From Bacteroidota bacterium (lineage in GTDB: Bacteria; Bacteroidota; Bacteroidia; Cytophagales; Cyclobacteriaceae), in the NCBI GenBank assembly GCA_016866235.1, contig VGMW01000005.1, positions 124,001 to 188,000 of the forward strand: a DNA stretch of 64,000 bases, read 5' to 3'. Under the pieces are notes generated by a model. The model did no database searches. It had not been told where the DNA came from and worked only from the letters and a program-made list of their open reading frames with translations. Positions 62,890 to 64,000 of the stretch are shown piece by piece (the stretch's first letter is position 1; every line of letters starts with the position of its first letter). The position numbers were made by a program, and so were the translations under genes.

Positions 62890-64000
62890 TTACTTCTTTC
62901 CGGTCTTAATTTCCCTTGTTTTTCCCTTAAAATCTGAAAAGATTACAGTAGCGGTGCCACCAGGAAGCAGCAATCCTCTGGAGCCCGATGATAGGTAAGA
63001 ATTTCCTTTAAAAAACTCATACCGGATTTTAGTTCCATCCACTAGTGTAACGGTAGCAACATGCTCATTGGATTGTGGCGTGATAATATCCGTTGATTGG
63101 TTGATGCGGAAAGCCTTCAGGCTACCATTGTTCTGAGAAGCAAGTACCCAGGGTTTACCGGCAACGGTTATCCTAACCAATGCCTTTCCATCCCCATCGA
63201 CCATAAAACCCGATTGGTTCACAGAAGTGGATTTTAAATTTCCCTTCCCATCACCTTTCAACATCCACCCAATGGAGGCGTCATCTCTTCCTGAAATAAC
63301 TTCTGGGCTATAAGAATTTCCTATGGCCAGTAAATCCGGATTCCCATCGCCATCTAAATCATCGGTGACCATTCCATAAATTGGAGCTGTCTGGGCTTCA
63401 AGCGGTAGTGGCTTCAACTGAAATTTTCCTTCGCCATTATTTTCGAGATAACTATTTTGGAAAGTCTCAGCGCAAACTACATAGGCGTCGTCTAATTCTT
63501 CCGGCAGGAATGATTGCTCAAAGGTTGCTTCAGAAAACACCTTGAAGCTTCTGAATCTTGCTCGCATGGAATTGATTTGATCAATTAGTACGTCCCTTGG
63601 GTGACCGAGATAGTTTTCGCCTTGCACATAGTAACTCATCATGGGATCAATTCTGCCATCACCATTAAAATCTTTTGCATGAATACAAAGGGGTTCATCT
63701 GTGCTGGCTTTGAAATGGCTGTTCATACCGAGATTCCCTGCAAACAGGTCTATATCACCATCCTTGTCTAAATCGCCCGGCACCAGGCTGTTCCACCAAC
63801 CACGTGAGGATTTTACTTCTGCTGAGTTTTCGAAGCGGCCCTTTCCGTTGTAATGGATTACGATCGGTGTAAATTCTCCTGCCGTCACCAGATCGGGCCA
63901 GCCATCCTGATTGGCGTCGGTCCATACGGCGGCACAAACCATTCCCTGATCTTTAAGCGTTGGAAAAAATTCTTCAGTTATATCGGTGAAGATGGCCCTA
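62890..64000 (-). CDS. FG-GAP/VCBS repeat (CRTAC1-like) protein, N-terminus cut by window edge
   Basis: An open frame runs off the right edge; in-frame sequence continues upstream of the ATG at 63942 (FTDITEEFFPTLKDQGMVC) without a stop, so the true protein is longer. At least 369 residues are visible with repeated calcium-binding FG-GAP blocks: WTDANQDGWPDLVTAGEF, DLDKDGDIDLFAGNLG, DFNGDGRIDPMMSYY and DDLDGDGNPDLLAIGNS. The C-terminal part is beta-rich and resembles the end of CRTAC1/ASPIC proteins, which in Bacteroidota often stand beside SusC/SusD pairs. This suggests that a nutrient-uptake locus continues beyond the window. First visible gene of the run, 54 bases before the SelA-like gene. 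Confidence 0.85.
   Translation of the reverse strand, partial: RAIFTDITEEFFPTLKDQGMVCAAVWTDANQDGWPDLVTAGEFTPIVIHYNGKGRFENSAEVKSSRGWWNSLVPGDLDKDGDIDLFAGNLGMNSHFKASTDEPLCIHAKDFNGDGRIDPMMSYYVQGENYLGHPRDVLIDQINSMRARFRSFKVFSEATFEQSFLPEELDDAYVVCAETFQNSYLENNGEGKFQLKPLPLEAQTAPIYGMVTDDLDGDGNPDLLAIGNSYSPEVISGRDDASIGWMLKGDGKGNLKSTSVNQSGFMVDGDGKALVRITVAGKPWVLASQNNGSLKAFRINQSTDIITPQSNEHVATVTLVDGTKIRYEFFKGNSYLSSGSRGLLLPGGTATVIFSDFKGKTREIKTGKK

Overview
The window reads as an ordinary, gene-dense chromosomal stretch of a Bacteroidota bacterium, most likely a member of the Cytophagales. The grounds are Bacteroidota-type promoters (TTTG, 17-20 bases, TAnnTTTG) before several genes, few Shine-Dalgarno sites, type III glutamine synthetase, fused isobutyryl-CoA mutase, S46 dipeptidyl peptidase, a DUF5916 protein and a saproxanthin/myxol-type carotenoid cluster. 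No transposase, integrase, CRISPR array, rRNA or phage gene was seen. There is one tRNA, tRNA-Glu(UUC), at 5016-5087.

Layout. 1-4.9 kb: DUF423 protein and yggS overlapping by ATGA, a GH3-family synthetase, a class III aminotransferase and gap. 5-8.7 kb: tRNA-Glu and icmF. 8.7-13.8 kb: envelope genes, including a bestrophin-like channel and a b561-like/YceI/DUF2834/secreted-protein operon. 13.9-16.7 kb: dodecin and a DUF5916 outer-membrane protein. 16.8-22.0 kb: a tocopherol-cyclase-like gene followed by crtD-cruF-crtZ-crtYcd-crtA, which together fit conversion of lycopene to a monocyclic, 1',2'-dihydroxylated carotenoid of the myxol type. 22.1-27 kb: a lipoprotein, a CocE-type X-Pro hydrolase, a small basic secreted protein and a DPP7-like peptidase. 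27.1-31.8 kb: a four-gene operon for the whole route from trans-4-hydroxyproline to 2-oxoglutarate. 32-38.6 kb: a duplicated-domain lipoprotein, glutamine synthetase III and an M14 carboxypeptidase-like protein.

38.7-40.5 kb holds dnaX, the most striking item. Its zero frame stops two codons after a run of ten A residues, exactly at the end of the clamp-loader core, and the missing C-terminal domain continues in the -1 frame. This has the architecture of programmed slippage making a short gamma (371 aa) and a long tau (588 aa). 40.6-55.7 kb: a GMC oxidoreductase, an acyl-CoA oxidase-like enzyme, membrane proteins, mobA/moeA, glycerate kinase, ffh, a GNAT enzyme, a DUF5107-TPR protein and an Lgt-like protein that lacks the expected catalytic histidine.

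55.7-64 kb is a tight minus-strand run of six genes, at least five with visible export signals: an FG-GAP/CRTAC1 protein cut by the window edge, a twin-arginine SelA-like PLP enzyme with an extra beta domain, two tandem paralogous amidohydrolases, a PQQ-type sugar dehydrogenase lipoprotein and a GH29 fucosidase lipoprotein. It looks like the tail of an extracytoplasmic catabolic operon. The substrate is unknown, and an exported PLP enzyme is unusual.
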